Origin: Candidatus Bathyarchaeota archaeon
GTDB lineage: Archaea; Thermoproteota; Bathyarchaeia; Bathyarchaeales; Bathycorpusculaceae
DNA length: 64,000 bases
Reading direction: 5' to 3'
NCBI GenBank assembly: GCA_003164295.1
Contig: PLTA01000034.1
Span: 91,128 to 155,127 of the forward strand
A model generated the notes under the pieces. That model saw only the letters and a program-made list of their open reading frames with translations. It searched no databases and had not been told where the DNA came from. Positions 26,781 through 35,078 of the stretch are shown one piece after another (the stretch's first letter is position 1; each line of letters begins with the position of its first letter). The position numbers and the translations under genes are program-made.

Positions 26781-27149
26781 CCTACTTTCTTCTTTTTTTA
26801 ATACTTTTATTTTTGTTGGAACCTGCATTTTGCAGTTTCGAAGAGAAAAAATATTCCAAGGAAAATAACTAGGATTCTAGCTTCGCGAAGAAGAACAACA
26901 CCCGGTGCTACCACCAACTGTTGTTGTTCTACCAAAGAAGAAGAAGTGTGAATTTTCAGGGCTTCTTCTTCTTTTAAGGTTAGAAGAAGGACACGGTGCT
27001 ATTTTCTGCGTTCCTCCTTCTTCTTTCAGAGAAGAACAAAGCACTTCATTTTTGACTTTTGTTTCGTTTTGAAAACAAAAACCGGCTAAATGGGCTTTTC
27101 TGGGTTCATTGACGCTATTTTTATAAGGTAAACATTTGAAGATAATTGC
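26781..27149. other. intergenic region rich in GAAGAA repeats
   Basis: 369 bases between the HtrA relic and mtnP. It contains many GAAGAA/CTTCTT runs, a 9-bp stem (AGAACAACA / TGTTGTTCT near 26890-26930) and two similar blocks ending in ACACCCGGTGCTA and ACACGGTGCTA. A minus-strand frame over it (26877-27197) has Phe and Ser runs typical of simple sequence, so I do not call a gene. Confidence 0.45.
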
Positions 27150-27935
27150 ATGCAAGCTGAATTTGGAGTTATCGGTGGAACAGGTCTCTACGATCATAAA
27201 CTACTAAAAAATGTTCAAGAGGTGACGATGGAAACGCCCTACGGCAAGCCATCAGATACCATAACAGTTGGCGAACTCGGTGGTAAATGTGTGGCTTTTC
27301 TACCAAGGCATGGAAAAAAACATACTATCCGCCCAACCGACATTAACGTTAGAGCAAACATTTTTGCTTTAAAACGGCTCGGCGTAAAACGAATTCTCGC
27401 GCCTTCAACCGTTGGCTCACTTAGAGAAGAATATCATCCAGGTGAAATAGTTTTTGTTGACCAATTCATTGATCGAACCACGCGAAGAGAACAATCATTT
27501 TACACAGAAAACAAGGTTTGCCATATTTCGGTGGCTGAACCCATGTGTCCTGACCTTAGGAAAACAATAATTTCCGTTGGTAAAGACATAGGAATTAAAA
27601 TGCATGAAACAGGAACCTATGTTTGCATTGAAGGACCACGTTTCTCAAGCAAAGCAGAATCCAAAATGTACCGTCAATGGGGCGCAGATGTTGTTGGAAT
27701 GACCCTTGTTCCTGAATGTGTTTTAGCCAGAGAAGCTGAAATTTGCTATGCTTCTATTTCAACTGTTACTGACTACGACGTATGGAAAGACCATGTAGTT
27801 TGCGTGGACGATATTCTTGCAACTATGAAATCTAACATTGAAAACGTTAAACGTATAATCGCTGAAACTGTCGCTAAAACCCCCAGTGAATGTACTTGTG
27901 CATGTAACCAAGCGTTAAAAGGGGCTTTTGTCTAA
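27150..27935 (+). CDS. mtnP: S-methyl-5'-thioadenosine phosphorylase
   Basis: 261 residues. GVIGGTGLYD at the start (phosphate loop), FLPRHGKKHTIRPTDINVRANI, APSTVGSLREEYHPGEIV, and ETGTYVCIEGPRFSSKAES are all family blocks; GMTLVPE is the substrate-binding loop and STVTDYDVW supplies the purine-contacting Asp. It cleaves methylthioadenosine (from polyamine and SAM metabolism) with phosphate to give adenine and methylthioribose-1-phosphate in the cytoplasm. The C-terminal CTCAC resembles the CxC of archaeal MTAPs that stabilises the hexamer. apt follows 11 nt later and uses the adenine. Confidence 0.95.
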   Translation: MQAEFGVIGGTGLYDHKLLKNVQEVTMETPYGKPSDTITVGELGGKCVAFLPRHGKKHTIRPTDINVRANIFALKRLGVKRILAPSTVGSLREEYHPGEIVFVDQFIDRTTRREQSFYTENKVCHISVAEPMCPDLRKTIISVGKDIGIKMHETGTYVCIEGPRFSSKAESKMYRQWGADVVGMTLVPECVLAREAEICYASISTVTDYDVWKDHVVCVDDILATMKSNIENVKRIIAETVAKTPSECTCACNQALKGAFV

Positions 27936-27946
27936 AGGGGAAAAAC

Positions 27947-28492
27947 ATGAACAAACCCGACAATGTCGTTGACTTTAAATCGAAAATTCGTAGAATCCCC
28001 GAGTTCAAAGGTGTAGTTTTCTGGGATATCACTCCCCTTCTAAAAGACAAAGTTTGCTTTCACGAAGCCGTTAAACAATTAGCTGACCATTACAAGGGTA
28101 AATCTATTGATGTAATCGTTTCAAACGAAGCAAGAGGCTTCATTATCGGTGCAGCATTAGCTTACGAATTAGGCGTGGGCTTTATACCAATACGGAAAAA
28201 AGGCAAGCTTCCATATCAATGCGAAAACCTCACCTACAAGAAGGAATACGAATGCGACACAATTGAAATCCACCAGGATGCCATTGAAAAAGGTGCGAAC
28301 GTTTTGATAATTGACGATTTGCTTGCAACAGGTGGTACAATAAAAGCAAACATTGAATTAGTTGAAAAGTTAGGCGGCAATGTTATAGGCTTAGGCTTCC
28401 TCATTGAGTTATGCTATTTGGACGGAAGAAAAGCATTGGGCAACAAATACGAAGTTTACTCGTTAATTCAATTAAAAACCACAAACGCTTAA
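27947..28492 (+). CDS. apt: adenine phosphoribosyltransferase
   Basis: 181 residues, the normal APRT length. VVFWDITPLL, SNEARGFIIGAALAYELGVGFIPIRKKGKLP and the PRPP loop VLIIDDLLATGGT (119-131) are diagnostic. Converts adenine plus PRPP to AMP. Co-transcribed with mtnP, so methylthioadenosine is salvaged to AMP in two steps from one operon. A ribosome site GGGG lies between the two genes. Confidence 0.96.
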   Translation: MNKPDNVVDFKSKIRRIPEFKGVVFWDITPLLKDKVCFHEAVKQLADHYKGKSIDVIVSNEARGFIIGAALAYELGVGFIPIRKKGKLPYQCENLTYKKEYECDTIEIHQDAIEKGANVLIIDDLLATGGTIKANIELVEKLGGNVIGLGFLIELCYLDGRKALGNKYEVYSLIQLKTTNA

Positions 28493-28587
28493 CAAATATT
28501 TAACTTGGGCTTGATGGAAAGAAGGCTCAATTAAGCAACATTCTTTCATTTTCTTGATTGTACAAAATAATTGCGAAGGGGCAGAGT

Positions 28588-28701
28588 TTACTTTTTTTGT
28601 GCTTTAATGAAAAAGTCCGCCGTTTTACCAAGCCCTAGCGCCTCCAGATAGATTTCTGTGTTTACGTTAAATGTTGATTTGTTGTTGCAGCTGGATGGCA
28701 A
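28588..28701 (-). CDS. possible 37-residue protein
   Basis: Minus-strand frame with TTG (28701) or GTG (28704) start and coding-like composition (NVNTEIYLEALGLGKTADFF, then IKAQKK). No recognisable motif and no clear ribosome site. It fills most of the gap between apt and the next gene. Offered as a weak candidate. Confidence 0.25.
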   Translation of the reverse strand: MPSSCNNKSTFNVNTEIYLEALGLGKTADFFIKAQKK

Positions 28702-28756
28702 CACAGATTTAATAACTATGTTCCAAGCTCATTAAGTAGTAAATGAGGCGTCTTAT

Positions 28757-29059
28757 GTGGAGGATGTTTTTGCTAATATAGAATTCACAGCACGCGTCGA
28801 TTTTTCTGCAAAAGAAAACGTTCATCCTCAAAAAAGACATGCTTTTGTTTTTATTAATGCTGAACCTGATTCAAGTAAAAGTGCTCTTGAGGATTTAAAA
28901 AAAGTTGAAGAGGTCATTGAGATTTATCCTTCATGTGGGACTTACGATATTATTGCGAAGGTTGGGGGTGAATCTTTGGAGCAGCTTCGTGAAGTCATTT
29001 TTAAGCAGATAAAGAATCTTGCCACCATCAAATCAACTTTGACCCTAATGGTCATTTAG
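28757..29059 (+). CDS. stand-alone Lrp/AsnC ligand-binding (RAM) domain protein
   Basis: 100 residues from GTG, preceded by GAGGCG. HAFVFINAEPDSSKSALEDLKKVEEVIEIYPSCGTYDIIAKVGGESLEQLREVIFKQIKNL has the beta-alpha-beta-beta-alpha-beta order of RAM domains with the G-YD-I core. The DNA-binding helix-turn-helix of full Lrp proteins is absent; a 20-residue N-terminal strand replaces it. Such proteins often bind an amino acid and modulate partner Lrp proteins; partner unknown. A second RAM-only gene is at 32798. Confidence 0.8.
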   Translation: MEDVFANIEFTARVDFSAKENVHPQKRHAFVFINAEPDSSKSALEDLKKVEEVIEIYPSCGTYDIIAKVGGESLEQLREVIFKQIKNLATIKSTLTLMVI

Positions 29060-29306
29060 TATTCAGAACATTGGACCGAAAGCTTTTTTCTAAGAAAATA
29101 CTTAAGAATATTGAGTTTTTCGCTGCATTCTCTCATGCGTTTCCAAAACATGCACCGACTTCTCCATGAGGAACTTTTGCAAAATTGGCAGCTAAACATT
29201 GATCTCCCATCTAAACGTCACTTAGCTTACATTGACAATTTCAAGCAATATTTGATTGAAAGCAACAATCATTCAACTCTCAACATTGCGGCAAAATCGT
29301 AAAACC

Positions 29307-29858
29307 TCAAATAAAAATCTGCTTAGCCACGTGCAAATAAATTTCTAAATCATAGTCAGAAAACAAAACGAAAATAACCTTCTCAAGCTTACCTTCTTTT
29401 TCCAAAAAATCTTTAAATGTCTTAACAGCAATTTGACTGGCTTCTTCAATTGGGTATCCGTATGCTCCAGTACTAATCGACGGAAACGCAATTGATTTAA
29501 TGCCCTTAGAAACTGCCAATTTCAACGAGTTCCTGTATGCTTGTTTTAAAAGTTCTGCTTCAACATGAAAGCCGCCAAGCCAGACAGGTCCAACTGTATG
29601 AATAACATATTTTGCTTTCAAGTTGCCGCCTGATGTTATAACTGCTTTTCCAGTTGGCAAACCATCAGGCCACTCAGTCTCCCTTATACGCTTACATTCC
29701 TCAAGAATTTTAGGTCCGCCTTTGCTGTGTATTGCTCCATCGACTCCGCCGCCTCCCATAAGAGACGAATTTGCTGGATTGACTATCGCATCTGCTGAAA
29801 TATCGGTGATGTCTCCTTTAATTAACTCAAGAATTGAGTTTCCAACTTGAATTTCCAT
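29307..29858 (-). CDS. macro-domain (ADP-ribose binding) protein
   Basis: 183 residues. GDITDISADAIVNPANSSLMGGGGVDGAIHSKGG is the ADP-ribose binding loop with the catalytic-type Asn pair, and FPSISTGAYGYPIEEAS is the second phosphate loop. These match MacroD/YmdB-like domains that hydrolyse O-acetyl-ADP-ribose or mono-ADP-ribosyl groups. Cytoplasmic, single domain. Start ATG; next to the LysE gene on the same strand but not closely spaced. Confidence 0.93.
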   Translation of the reverse strand: MEIQVGNSILELIKGDITDISADAIVNPANSSLMGGGGVDGAIHSKGGPKILEECKRIRETEWPDGLPTGKAVITSGGNLKAKYVIHTVGPVWLGGFHVEAELLKQAYRNSLKLAVSKGIKSIAFPSISTGAYGYPIEEASQIAVKTFKDFLEKEGKLEKVIFVLFSDYDLEIYLHVAKQIFI

Positions 29859-29888
29859 AAATATTACTCACTTCACTTTGCTATTTAA

Positions 29889-30005
29889 CTATGTTAAAAT
29901 TGACCATAAAGCTAAACCCATAAAATATGTTCCAAAACCCATGAAAACGGCGATACAAAAAAATGTAATTCCGGTTTTTGTTTTTATTGTCCACAAACGT
30001 TGTGA
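29889..30005 (-). other. in-frame continuation of the LysE gene beyond a TAG codon
   Basis: After the TAG at 30006-30008 the same frame continues for 38 codons (SQRLWTIKTKTGITFFCIAV, then FMGFGTYFMGLALWSILT) and ends at a TAG at 29889-29891. The stretch is one more membrane helix with a basic loop before it, as expected for the LysE C-terminus. It brings the length to 200 residues, the family norm. Candidates are a premature stop, stop readthrough or pyrrolysine. Confidence 0.6.
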
Positions 30006-30491
30006 CTAAAAAACAAGTAGAGCCGCGAATGTGTAAAATGAAAAATCACAAAGCCAATGAACACCTGCAAATATAGAAAAGCCAACAATTCCAAATAGTT
30101 GGGCATTAAGTATTAATGTAGTCCCAATTGTTAACCACCACAAAATAAAGCCAGCGTTAACCGCTGTAGTGTAAACTCCCGCAAGTATGGAGTCACGCTT
30201 TAAACTTACTTGTGATTCTTCGTTTTTATGCCTGTTTCTAAATGTTTGTATTCCCATAAGAATCATCAAAAAACCACCGACCAATTCTACAGCAATTTGC
30301 ACAATGCTTGGAATTTTAAACTGACTTAAAATAAAGAAAATTAGAAACATGAGTGGAAACTCGATTATGCCGTGACCAATGGCAATCAGGGCTCCTGCAG
30401 CTTTGCTTTTTTCTGCTTTTTTAAGGGTAACCGCAAATAATGGACCAGGCATTAAAACGGCTGAGAGTGAAATAAGGACAACTGAAGCCAA
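30006..30491 (-). CDS. LysE/RhtB-type exporter, interrupted by TAG
   Basis: 161 residues to the first stop, TTG start. The opening LISLSAVLMPGPLFAVTLKKAEKSKAAGALIAIGHGIIE is the family block SPGP...G...GH, and four hydrophobic helices follow, with IWWLTIG near residue 115. Family members have about 200 residues and export amino acids or related compounds across the membrane. The last helix is missing here but is encoded in frame after the TAG (29889-30005). Substrate cannot be predicted. Confidence 0.75.
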   Translation of the reverse strand: MASVVLISLSAVLMPGPLFAVTLKKAEKSKAAGALIAIGHGIIEFPLMFLIFFILSQFKIPSIVQIAVELVGGFLMILMGIQTFRNRHKNEESQVSLKRDSILAGVYTTAVNAGFILWWLTIGTTLILNAQLFGIVGFSIFAGVHWLCDFSFYTFAALLVF

Positions 30492-30620
30492 GAATAGGTA
30501 AAAATTTGTGACGTATTCCGAGTTTTAGTCCCTCTCTTTTGGCTCTTAATCATTTTTGCCTATTGTTTGCTATAAGCCTTTCATGTTTCCCACATGAAGA
30601 AGCATCAATAAGCGACGATT

Positions 30621-31178
30621 TTATTCACATTTTTTACCTTTTAGAAGTCTGGTTTGCATCTCCACGATTTCACCGCTATCTTTAGCGGTAACATAATTGT
30701 CAAGCAGCATTTCGTTTAACTCAAAAAATGTATGTCCCCATGTAAAAATTGACAATAAATCCTGAGATTCTTTCATAAAACCGGCAATATATAATGCCGC
30801 TGCAATGGCTTCAGCTGTGCTCAACTTAGTTAACTTTCCAAAATTAACAGCGTTACCCGCGATCAAAATTGGAAGACAACGACTAGTTCCTTTCACATGC
30901 CCCGACATCACCTTTTGTGCATACTCCCAACTGCAATCCAAGGCAGCCAAACCAAATTGCTGAACCCGTTCTCTATCTGCAGGTGAAAAAGCAATTTCGC
31001 CAAAAGGATTAAGCACTATTGCTCGTTTTGGCAGAAACCGGGTCTTAGTAACTATCCGCGCAAACCCTCGACGTTTCAGCCTTAAGGCTGTATTTTTTTT
31101 AGGATCATCTTGAGCAGCATGATAAATAGTAATTCGCAACGGAAATTTCGGCGCGGCAGCTTCCGCGTTATTTTCCAA
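30621..31178 (-). CDS. tsr3: Tsr3-type rRNA aminocarboxypropyltransferase
   Basis: 185 residues. HAAQDDPKKNTALRLKRRGFARIV, RAIVLNPFGEIAFSPADRERVQQFGLAALDCSWE, RCLPILIAGNAVNFGKLTKLSTAEAIAAALYI and FTWGHTFFELNEMLLDNY follow the DUF367/Tsr3 family throughout. Tsr3 transfers the aminocarboxypropyl group of SAM to a pseudouridine (methylated in eukaryotes) in small-subunit rRNA. NAVNFG replaces the more usual NPVNYG, a conservative change. Its TTG start overlaps the end of the nnr gene by 11 nt, so the two are coupled. Confidence 0.93.
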   Translation of the reverse strand: MENNAEAAAPKFPLRITIYHAAQDDPKKNTALRLKRRGFARIVTKTRFLPKRAIVLNPFGEIAFSPADRERVQQFGLAALDCSWEYAQKVMSGHVKGTSRCLPILIAGNAVNFGKLTKLSTAEAIAAALYIAGFMKESQDLLSIFTWGHTFFELNEMLLDNYVTAKDSGEIVEMQTRLLKGKKCE

Positions 31179-32709
31179 TTGGATTTCGCACCTTCAAATG
31201 ACTCATTGGATCGTCCAAAAGCTGAGGAATCCAATCAATAATATCTGTAGCTACCATGTGAAAACCAAGCTCGTTTGCAACAAAATCTCCTGCGGCACCA
31301 TTTACAAAGGCACCAGCGACTGTAGCTTCAAATTGGTCAACGTATTGAGCTAGCAAACCTCCAACGATACCACTTAGAACATCACCCGTACCTCCAACCG
31401 TCATGCCGGGATTGCCCGTGAAATTTAGCTTAAACCTCTCCGCACTGCATATGATGTCAACTTTGCCTTTAACAAGTACAACAGCGTTAAGTTTTTTTGC
31501 AGTTTTTTGAATTGACGTTATCCGTTCTTCTTGGTTTTCAGGTAAGGTTTCGCCTGTAAGAATGGCGTATTCTCCTGCGTGAGGCGTAAGAACTAATGGT
31601 ACTTTTAGGGGTCTTTTGTATTTTGCAAATGCTTTGAGTCCGTCTGCGTCCAAAAGCAAGGGCTTACCCGCAGCTTCAACCTCTGCGATACATTGCTTAA
31701 CGAAATCTTTGGTTTCAGGGTTTAATCCCATTCCAGGCCCCAAAGCAACCGCATCAACCATATTCAAGTAAGGTTTTAGTGTTTCTATGTTGTCTGGGTT
31801 TAGATTGTTTCCATCAAGTTTTATTGTTATTAAGTCCGGTGACATTGAAGAAATTGTATATGCTACCTTCGCAGGAGCTGCAAGATAAACAAGATCTACT
31901 CCTGTTCTCAAAGCACCGAGCGAAACCAATGTAGGCGCCCCAGAATAAACTTCACTCCCCCCAATCACTAGCAATCGCCCAAAATCGCCCTTATGAGCCG
32001 TTGAACTGCGTGGTTTTTTGGCCAAATATACGTCGCCGGGGCCAACAAAGTGTTCTAATTCCTTTGGCAAGCCTATATCTTTTACAACTAATTCGCCAAC
32101 GTATTTTTTTGCTTCTTTTAATCCTATCTTTTCTCTGTGAAAGGTTATTGTAAGGTCAGCTTTTATCGCAGATCCTAGAACTTCGCCGGTGTCCGATTCT
32201 ATGCCTGTTGGGACATCGGCAGCTATTTTGAAAGCAGATAAAGAATTAATGTAATCAACCATCTGAGCTATTGGAGGTTTAAGTTGTCCTTTAGTTCCTG
32301 TCCCAAGCAAAGCATCAATCACAACATCAGCTGACACTTGAGGTAGAGCAGAACTATCGGTAACTTCAATCATCTCAACCTTTCCTTTTAAAGATTGAAG
32401 AACGGACCAATTTTTCAATGCCGCTTCATGGCTTATGTCGCGACCTTTACCCGCAAGAATAACAGTGACGCTATAACCTTCATCTAAAAGATGTCTGGCA
32501 GCAACAAAGCCGTCGCCACCATTTCCGCCTAAACCACAGAAAACAGAAATTTTTCGTTCATCTGGAAACCGCAAATTAATCTCTTCAGCTACATTTCGCC
32601 CAGCGTTTTCCATTAGTTGAATCAGGCTTATGCCATAATATTCAGCGTTAACTTCAAGAGCACGCATTCCTCTGCTTGATATGGAGTCATCTTTAATTCG
32701 TGTTTTCAT
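31168..32709 (-). CDS. nnr: bifunctional NAD(P)HX epimerase / ADP-dependent dehydratase
   Basis: 513 residues in two domains. The N-terminal NnrE (YjeF-N) domain carries LMENAGRNVAEE and CGLGGNGGDGFVAARHL (about 55-75); the C-terminal NnrD (YjeF-C/carbohydrate-kinase-like) domain starts near 230 with KGDFGRLLVIGGSEVYSGAP, VDAVALGPGMG, LLLDADGLK, LTPHAGEYAIL and ends in MTVGGTGDVLSGIVGGLLAQ. It repairs hydrated NADH and NADPH. The gene is followed directly by tsr3. One copy of a 24-bp dispersed repeat lies 54 nt before its ATG. A nicotinamidase-like gene is nearby on the other strand. Confidence 0.95.
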   Translation of the reverse strand: MKTRIKDDSISSRGMRALEVNAEYYGISLIQLMENAGRNVAEEINLRFPDERKISVFCGLGGNGGDGFVAARHLLDEGYSVTVILAGKGRDISHEAALKNWSVLQSLKGKVEMIEVTDSSALPQVSADVVIDALLGTGTKGQLKPPIAQMVDYINSLSAFKIAADVPTGIESDTGEVLGSAIKADLTITFHREKIGLKEAKKYVGELVVKDIGLPKELEHFVGPGDVYLAKKPRSSTAHKGDFGRLLVIGGSEVYSGAPTLVSLGALRTGVDLVYLAAPAKVAYTISSMSPDLITIKLDGNNLNPDNIETLKPYLNMVDAVALGPGMGLNPETKDFVKQCIAEVEAAGKPLLLDADGLKAFAKYKRPLKVPLVLTPHAGEYAILTGETLPENQEERITSIQKTAKKLNAVVLVKGKVDIICSAERFKLNFTGNPGMTVGGTGDVLSGIVGGLLAQYVDQFEATVAGAFVNGAAGDFVANELGFHMVATDIIDWIPQLLDDPMSHLKVRNPIGK

Positions 32710-32762
32710 GTTTGATGCCTAAGTATTTTATTGTTGCAGGTTAAAAGATAAGGCTTCCTAAA

Positions 32763-32786
32763 CGGTATACAAAAGCATCAACCAAA
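32763..32786 (+). repeat. 24-bp dispersed repeat, copy A
   Basis: CGGTATAC, AAAAGCAT, CAACCAAA read without gaps. The exact reverse complement of copy B at 38101-38124. Read on the minus strand, copy A lies 54 nt upstream of the nnr ATG. Confidence 0.85.
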
Positions 32787-32797
32787 CATACAAAAAG

Positions 32798-33067
32798 TTA
32801 CTTGTTTTTAGGCCGATAGGTTTTCCCTTTGTACTCTTTAGAAATTATCATGGTGGAAGTAACCAGTACGTTCGGAACCGTTCTTATTTTATCTGAAACG
32901 AAGTCTTGGAGCTTTTCCAAATCGATTATCGTTACCCTTGCTATAACATCATATTCGCCGAAAACCACATCTGCCTGCATAACTTCTTCAAACTCAATCA
33001 TTTTTTCTGCAACTTCTCGTTCAGTTCCTGAAGAAACCTTAAAAAGAACATAGGCTAAAACTGTCAT
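32798..33067 (-). CDS. stand-alone Lrp/AsnC RAM-domain protein
   Basis: 89 residues: LAYVLFKVSSGTEREVAEKMIEFEEVMQADVVFGEYDVIARVTIIDLEKLQDFVSDKIRTVPNVLVTSTMII, the full RAM fold with the GEYDVI turn. No DNA-binding domain. Lies 88 nt upstream of nnr on the same strand and may be co-transcribed. Second such gene in the window (the other is at 28757); they are not close copies. Confidence 0.85.
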   Translation of the reverse strand: MTVLAYVLFKVSSGTEREVAEKMIEFEEVMQADVVFGEYDVIARVTIIDLEKLQDFVSDKIRTVPNVLVTSTMIISKEYKGKTYRPKNK

Positions 33068-33208
33068 CAGTTCACCATTCTATTAAAGCTCATAAAACCT
33101 TAATTACTTTTCCATTAAAATATGTCTTCAAAAAGTTTATTCGATAGTATCTACTTATTTTATATTAATTCCGAACATTTTTAAAAAAATATACATTAGG
33201 TGTTTTGT

Positions 33209-33937
33209 TTGAAAAAAAACTATGATATAACAAATTCTGATGCTCTATTAATAACCGATATGCAAAAAGATTTTCTGTCTGGGGGCGCCTTGCCTGTTGA
33301 AGGCGGCGACGAACTTATACCCGTTTTAAATGGGTACATAAAGCGTTTTGAAGATGCAAAGGCACATATCTTTGCATCTAGAGATTGGCACCCACAAAAT
33401 CATATTTCATTCAAAGCTCAAGGTGGTCCATGGCCTCCTCATTGCGTTCAGAATACAGAAGGCGCGAAGTTTAGTCTCGATCTTAAATTGCCTGATCATA
33501 TTGTGGTTATTTCTAAAGCAACCAATCCGGAGCATGAAAGTTACTCGGTTTTTGATGGAACTAGCTTCGCTCACGAACTAAAGATGTGTGAAGTAAAACG
33601 TCTCTTTATCGGTGGTTTAGCAACAGATTATTGTGTCGTAAACACTGTTTTGGATGCGCGTAAACTAGACTTTCCGACAGTGGTGCTTACTGACGCGACT
33701 TTAGGCATAAATGTGGAACCAGGCGACGTTGATAAGGCATTTGTAACGATGTTTAAAGCTGGAGCCCAACAAGCTACTAACGATGATTTCCCCGATGCTG
33801 TTGACACTTTGCCTATTGAGGAAACTATACCTGATTCGCTGGCAGAAAAAACCTCAGAGCGAGCTGACGAAAACAAAAAAGCTCGAATGAGATCGCGAGG
33901 ACCGACTAGACAGGTTCGAACAGAGCATAAAAGATGA
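33209..33937 (+). CDS. nicotinamidase/isochorismatase-family hydrolase
   Basis: 242 residues from the TTG at 33209, which has AGGTG six bases upstream; a GTG at 33200 would place the start inside that site. LLITDMQKDFLSGGALPV gives the catalytic Asp, SRDWHPQNH the metal-binding Asp/His/His, ISKATNP the Lys and GGLATDYCVVNT the nucleophilic Cys. The order and spacing match PncA nicotinamidases, which make nicotinate for NAD salvage. A charged C-terminal tail (about 200-242) is an unusual extension. nnr nearby also serves NAD metabolism. Confidence 0.85.
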   Translation: MKKNYDITNSDALLITDMQKDFLSGGALPVEGGDELIPVLNGYIKRFEDAKAHIFASRDWHPQNHISFKAQGGPWPPHCVQNTEGAKFSLDLKLPDHIVVISKATNPEHESYSVFDGTSFAHELKMCEVKRLFIGGLATDYCVVNTVLDARKLDFPTVVLTDATLGINVEPGDVDKAFVTMFKAGAQQATNDDFPDAVDTLPIEETIPDSLAEKTSERADENKKARMRSRGPTRQVRTEHKR

Positions 33938-34507
33938 TTTTCTTCGAACTATGACGAAGCTTATATAATCATGTTTTTTTGGCTTAAAAAAGCTTCCCTC
34001 TTTATTACCGCTTAGAAACTGGAAGACGTATAGGGCAACTTTGGCTTTTTATGAAGCTTGTTTCATCAAATTATTTTTTCTATTGGCTCTTATGATGCCA
34101 TTTCAAGCTTTATTTTGGAGCAAATACAGTATTTAGCTAAATCTTTATTGAACTTTTAGGTTTTTTTACTTTAAGTGCTCTTTTTGCAAAATAAAATGTA
34201 ATTTAAGCCTATTTGCGCAAGTGAACCGGTAATCGAGATCCTCTTTTCAACTGTTAATTCTTTCTAAATTAAGTACCGCAGTCGGTAGTTTCAGTCTTTC
34301 TTCAAACGAAATTTCTTCGAATGGTAATTTTTTACAATAAATAGTTAAAATAGAATACACCACTTTGTATAATTATAACTAAAAGAGTTAAAATAACATG
34401 TTGACTGGCTTGCTTTCTCGATTGCGAATATCGAAAAATAGAAACTTTTAAAAAAATTGAAACACTTAACAGAAAAAAAATACGATACGTGTTTTTTGGT
34501 TTTTTTA
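33938..34507. other. intergenic region, very AT-rich, no gene seen
   Basis: 570 bases between two convergent genes. No reading frame with coding character on either strand, no repeat I can detect and no tRNA-like fold. Parts read like degraded sequence with many T and A runs. Confidence 0.4.
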
Positions 34508-34921
34508 CTATTCACCCATTACTTGAATTATTATAGTTCTTTTTCTTGGATAAACATCAGTTTCCACAAATAGTAGTGATTGCCACGTTCCGAAGGTAAC
34601 ATTGCCGTCAACTATTGGCAGGGTTTTATCTGGCGGAAAAAGAATTGACCTTAAATGTGAATGGGCATTAGAAGGATGGTTATATGCTTTATGCTTTGGC
34701 GCAAGTTCTTCAAGCAGCATCTTAATGTCTTCCAGGAGGGCATTGTCGTTTTCTGTTAAAATTAAAATACCTGTTGCATGGGGAGCAAAAATGTGAACTA
34801 ACCCGTTTTGGATGCTTGTAAGCGAGACTTCTTGCTGAATTTTGTCAGATAAATCGATGAAGTCTATTTCACCATTAGTCATGAAGCTATAACTCCTGTT
34901 TACAACCTTAAAACTTGACAT
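34508..34921 (-). CDS. YjbQ/UPF0047-family protein
   Basis: 137 residues. IFAPHATGILILTENDNALLEDI, YNHPSNAHSHLRSILFPPDKTLPIVDGNVTFGTWQSLLFVETD and the end RKRTIIIQVMGE match UPF0047 along the full length; the HA..G, H.HL and GxWQ blocks hold the active-site residues. Family members have been reported with weak thiamin-phosphate-synthase activity, but the real role is unsettled. Cytoplasmic, stand-alone. Confidence 0.93.
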   Translation of the reverse strand: MSSFKVVNRSYSFMTNGEIDFIDLSDKIQQEVSLTSIQNGLVHIFAPHATGILILTENDNALLEDIKMLLEELAPKHKAYNHPSNAHSHLRSILFPPDKTLPIVDGNVTFGTWQSLLFVETDVYPRKRTIIIQVMGE

Positions 34922-35078
34922 GCCTGCTTCCTTCCTGATTTTACTAGTTTAAACAGTTGAAAAATGTTTCGAGATTAAACTAGAATGTATTGATTTGTAT
35001 GAATACCGTCCTTTATCCAACCAATGTAATTTTGAACGAAAATTTTTCTAAAAGTTTTTTTAAAGAAAAAATAAAAAA

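Noticed and set aside
26877..27197. 106-codon minus-strand frame over the GAAGAA-rich gap
   Set aside because: Translation is rich in Phe, Ser and Lys runs from simple sequence and overlaps the mtnP start.
29111..29302. 63-codon plus-strand frame between the RAM and macro-domain genes
   Set aside because: TTG start only, no ribosome site, no recognisable motif; left as noncoding.
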